Below, one piece after another: positions 11,723 to 14,800 of a stretch of DNA of 14,800 nucleotides. The stretch's first letter is position 1. Every line of letters starts with the position of its first letter. Source of the stretch: Bacteroidales bacterium UBA5762 (GTDB lineage: Bacteria > Bacteroidota > Bacteroidia > Bacteroidales > TTA-H9). The DNA is taken from NCBI GenBank assembly GCA_002418865.1, contig DIEY01000089.1, forward strand, positions 1 through 14,800, read 5' to 3'. The notes under the pieces are model-generated. The model ran no database searches. It was not told the DNA's origin and saw only the letters and a list, made by a program, of their open reading frames with translations. Made by a program: the position numbers and the translations under genes.

Positions 11723-14467
11723 ATGTTTAATAAAAACAAATGTTGTAAAACCATGATATCTAAAAACAGAATAAACCCCGAAACTAATCATGAAATTCCT
11801 CACAAAGAGGAGAATAATAAATTGTATGAAAAAGTTTTGCGTCAAAGGCAATTGGGAAAGAAAGCCAGTGGAATGATGGGAGATTTATTCGATGGAATAG
11901 AATCAAAGCAAGAAGAAACCATGAAAAACAAACAGAAGAACGAACCAAAAATATACACATTTGAAGAAGCGCTTGCGGCCTCAACGGAATATTTCAAAGG
12001 GGATGCCATGGCGGCTAATGTATGGGTAAGTAAATATGCGCTTAAAGACAGTGAAAATCATATTTATGAATTAACACCCGACGATATGCATTGGCGTATT
12101 GCGTCTGAAATTGCTCGCATAGAGGCAAAGTATCCTAATCCCATGAATAAGGAAGAAATTTATGAATTGCTAAAAAATTTTAAATATATCATTCCACAGG
12201 GAAGTCCTATGGCAGGCATAGGTAATAATATTCAGCTCGGCAGCCTCAGCAATTGTTTTGTCATTGGGCAGGAGAAGCCGGCCGATTCTTATGGAGGGAT
12301 CATGCGAATAGACCAGGAGCAGGTACAATTAATGAAGCGCAGAGGAGGAGTGGGGCACGATTTGTCGCATATTCGTCCCAAAGGTAGTCCTGTAAAAAAC
12401 ACTGCACTTTCATCCACTGGTATAGTTCCGTTTATGGAACGTTATTCCAACTCTACTCGTGAAGTTGCACAGGATGGCCGTAGAGGCGCCTTAATGCTCA
12501 CTATTTCTGTAAAACATCCCGATGTTGAAGATTTTATCGATGCCAAGCTCGAAGCAGGTAAAGTAACAGGTGCCAATATATCGGTTAAATTAACCGATGA
12601 TTTTATGGAAGCGGTGAAAAACAATAAGGAATTTGTTCATCAATTCCCGATAGATGCCGAAAACCCAACTTTTACAAAAACCATTTACGCTCGCCAGTTA
12701 TGGGACAAAATCATTCACAATGCATGGAAATCGGCCGAACCTGGTATATTATTCTGGGATACCATAATCCGAGAATCTATTCCTGATTGCTATGCCGAAA
12801 TGGGATTTCGGACAGTTAGTACAAATCCCTGTGGAGAAATACCGCTCTGTCCCTATGATAGTTGCAGGCTTATGGCCATCAATCTTTATTCTTATGTAGT
12901 AAATCCTTATACCTCACAGGCTTTCTTCAATGCAGAGCTTTTTACCGAACATGTGCGTAAGGCCCAGCGTATCATGGATGATATCATTGATTTAGAATTG
13001 GAAAAAATAGACAAGATTCTTGAAAAAATAGCTCAGGACCCAGAGGATGAAGAAACCAAACGTATAGAAATATTGCTTTGGGAGAATATTCGCCACAAGG
13101 CAACATTAGGACGAAGGACAGGTTTAGGAATTACAGCCGAGGGCGATATGCTAGCCGCATTGGGATATCGTTATGGCAGCGATGAAGCCATTAATTTCAG
13201 TGTAGGCGTTCATAGGACTTTAGCACTTGAGGCTTATCGATCATCAGTCGAAATGGCTGCCGAAAGAGGCCCTTTCGAGATATATGATCCCCAAAGGGAG
13301 CAGAATAATCCATTTATTCAAAGATTGAAGGAAGCCGATGAAGGTTTATATGAGAATATGGTAAAATATGGTCGTCGCAACATCTCATTGCTCACAGTGG
13401 CGCCTACAGGAAGTGTCAGCATACTCACTCAAACTTCATCGGGAATAGAGCCGGTTTTTGCTGTTAAATACAAACGCCGCCGCAAAATCAATCCAACGGG
13501 ATTCCCTGCAGGTAAAATTGCCTATACCGATATCTCAGGCGATGCTTGGGAAGAATACAATGTATTCCACCATGGATTTATACGTTATTTACAGGTTAAG
13601 AGTTATGATCCCGATATGGTTTTACAACTGTCCGATAAAGAAATCGACAAACTCATAGAAGAATCTCCTTACTTCCGTTCAACAGCAAATGATATAGATT
13701 GGGTAGCCAAAGTGAGAATGCAAGGCGCCATTCAAAAATGGGTAGATCATTCTATCAGCGTAACAGTGAATATTCCAGCAGAAACTACAGAAGAAATGGT
13801 GAGCAGAATATATTTAACAGCATGGGAATCAGGCTGCAAGGGAGTTACTATTTACCGTGAAGGTTCTCGCGAAGGAGTATTGATTAAAGACAAAAAGGAA
13901 GAAGAAATGGTGATACGTGAGAACAATGCCCCACGTCGTCCAAAAGTCCTTGAAGCCAACGTGGTAAGATTTCTAAATGGCCCGGAAGAATGGGTAGCTG
14001 TGGTAGGTATATATAATGGACGTCCTTATGAAATTTTTACAGGAAAAGCAGAGGGTTTTTATGCCCCTAAATGGGTTACACATGGCTGGGTTATTAAAAA
14101 TCGCCAACCCGATGGAAAAGCACGTTATGATTTTCAGTTTGTCGATAAAGATGGCTATCATACTACAATGGAAGGACTTTCAAGAATGTTCGATGCTGAA
14201 TATTGGAATTATGCCAAATTAATTTCCGGTATTCTGCGACATGGTATGCCATTAACTTCGGTCATTGATCTTGTTTCGAAACTCAGACTCGATTCCGATT
14301 CTATCAATTCATGGAAAACTGGAGTCGAAAGGGCTTTAAAACAATTTATACCCAACGGAACAAAAGTCGCTAAAGCTACCTGTGAAAAATGTGGACAAAC
14401 TGGCACATTACAATATCAGGAAGGCTGCTTAATCTGTACAGCTTGCGGCTATTCTAAATGTGGCTGA
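11723..14467 (+). CDS. nrdJ: class II (adenosylcobalamin-dependent) ribonucleotide reductase
   Basis: The 914-residue enzyme reduces ribonucleotides to deoxyribonucleotides with a radical made from adenosylcobalamin, without oxygen. Key residues are in place: Cys178 in GSLSNCFVIG, the Asn368-Pro-Cys370-Gly-Glu372 triad with radical cysteine Cys370, and Cys381 at the usual nine-residue distance. The phosphate-binding loop APTGSVSILTQTSSGIEP is at 560-576. The C-terminus is a zinc-ribbon-like tail (Cys887/Cys890, Cys902, Cys905/Cys908) with Cys913 next to the end, likely feeding electrons to the active site. No NrdB-type radical subunit is nearby, which fits class II. The first 76 residues before IYTFEEALA form a charged extension. 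In-frame ATGs at 11753 and 11921 are possible alternative starts; ATG 11723 is kept as the longest. Confidence 0.93.
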   Translation: MFNKNKCCKTMISKNRINPETNHEIPHKEENNKLYEKVLRQRQLGKKASGMMGDLFDGIESKQEETMKNKQKNEPKIYTFEEALAASTEYFKGDAMAANVWVSKYALKDSENHIYELTPDDMHWRIASEIARIEAKYPNPMNKEEIYELLKNFKYIIPQGSPMAGIGNNIQLGSLSNCFVIGQEKPADSYGGIMRIDQEQVQLMKRRGGVGHDLSHIRPKGSPVKNTALSSTGIVPFMERYSNSTREVAQDGRRGALMLTISVKHPDVEDFIDAKLEAGKVTGANISVKLTDDFMEAVKNNKEFVHQFPIDAENPTFTKTIYARQLWDKIIHNAWKSAEPGILFWDTIIRESIPDCYAEMGFRTVSTNPCGEIPLCPYDSCRLMAINLYSYVVNPYTSQAFFNAELFTEHVRKAQRIMDDIIDLELEKIDKILEKIAQDPEDEETKRIEILLWENIRHKATLGRRTGLGITAEGDMLAALGYRYGSDEAINFSVGVHRTLALEAYRSSVEMAAERGPFEIYDPQREQNNPFIQRLKEADEGLYENMVKYGRRNISLLTVAPTGSVSILTQTSSGIEPVFAVKYKRRRKINPTGFPAGKIAYTDISGDAWEEYNVFHHGFIRYLQVKSYDPDMVLQLSDKEIDKLIEESPYFRSTANDIDWVAKVRMQGAIQKWVDHSISVTVNIPAETTEEMVSRIYLTAWESGCKGVTIYREGSREGVLIKDKKEEEMVIRENNAPRRPKVLEANVVRFLNGPEEWVAVVGIYNGRPYEIFTGKAEGFYAPKWVTHGWVIKNRQPDGKARYDFQFVDKDGYHTTMEGLSRMFDAEYWNYAKLISGILRHGMPLTSVIDLVSKLRLDSDSINSWKTGVERALKQFIPNGTKVAKATCEKCGQTGTLQYQEGCLICTACGYSKCG

Positions 14468-14734
14468 TGAATTTATAGCAGTTTTTTAATTTTTCTGATT
14501 ATATTTCTCACACTCTACCCTGATAAAGGGTTAATTTGGGTTTATTATACAAAAACAATAAAAATCTAAAATCACTGTTGAGAAATTGGTTAAGGAAGAA
14601 TAATATTAAACAGAGGATTTATTAAGTAAAAAGAAATCTTTAGGAAAAGTCTCGAGGTTTTAGTATGGCAGATGGCGAAAAAAAAGATTTGATAAATCAG
14701 AAATAGAGAAAAAGGGATTCATGGATATAAAAAA
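14468..14734. other. AT-rich intergenic region after nrdJ
   Basis: No gene is supported. A weak 5-bp hairpin ACCCT-GATAA-AGGGT (14517-14531) is the only terminator-like structure and lacks a T-run. A 13-codon frame at 14665 (MADGEKKDLINQK) is too short to call. Confidence 0.45.
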
Positions 14735-14800
14735 ATGGAAACATACGAAAGATTTTATTTGTTTTCGGAGGAAATAGATTTAGCTAAAGTAAATAGGCGG
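14735..14800 (+). CDS. possible start of a further gene, cut by the window edge
   Basis: ATG 14735 opens a frame of 22 codons to the edge (METYERFYLFSEEIDLAKV...), without a stop. The amino acid mix is protein-like, but no promoter box or strong ribosome site precedes it and no family can be told. An upstream ATG at 14721 in another frame stops after 18 codons. Confidence 0.25.
   Translation, partial: METYERFYLFSEEIDLAKVNRR

Overview
The window is AT-rich bacterial DNA, most likely from a Bacteroidota (Bacteroidia-like) chromosome. Three things point there. The gene set fits: an ExbB / small membrane protein / ExbD / ExbD operon, type I asparaginase next to TatD, a GT9 glycosyltransferase, and a DUF4143-type ATPase. 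Exact copies of the Bacteroidota -7 promoter box TAnnTTTG precede several genes. Strong Shine-Dalgarno sites are mostly lacking. No species can be named from what is visible.

Layout. (1) Positions 1-2150 are an accessory stretch, mostly on the minus strand: the start of a GIY-YIG nuclease gene that runs off the left edge and carries a REP-like palindrome in its coding end, a decayed toxin-antitoxin-like remnant, and an AAA/DUF4143 ATPase gene broken by one in-frame stop and one homopolymer frameshift. (2) Positions 2400-4062, plus strand, are a two-gene unit: a DUF72 protein and, overlapping it through TAATG, a ubiquitin-like/Mut7-C (PIN-like) protein with a zinc ribbon. It is preceded by an unusually structured leader. 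(3) Positions 4063-4640 are non-coding, with a decayed DUF6088 (AbiEi-like antitoxin) remnant and the terminator of the next operon. (4) Positions 4667-9018 are a minus-strand run read tatD, ansA, tRNA-Ser(GGA), exbB, small membrane protein, exbD, exbD. (5) From 9049 to the right edge lie a GT9 glycosyltransferase (+), a metallo-beta-lactamase-fold hydrolase (-), a minimal TauE/SafE permease (+) and a 914-residue class II (B12-dependent) ribonucleotide reductase (+), then a non-coding tail and perhaps the start of one more gene.

How they work together. The ExbB/ExbD genes encode a proton-driven energiser of the inner membrane. The NrdJ-type reductase makes deoxynucleotides without oxygen but needs adenosylcobalamin, which fits an anaerobic or facultative life. 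TatD, asparaginase, GT9 and the MBL hydrolase are ordinary housekeeping or envelope functions. The left 4.6 kb is a graveyard of toxin-antitoxin and ATPase-type accessory genes around one intact operon.

The points most worth a second look are the folded leader and possible 16-codon leader peptide before the DUF72/Mut7-C operon, the altered acidic motif in the Mut7-C domain, the doubly broken DUF4143 gene, the DUF6088 relic with an intact upstream inverted repeat, and the back-to-back near-leaderless promoters between tatD and the GT9 gene. I found no CRISPR array, no intact insertion sequence and no clear-cut new defence system.
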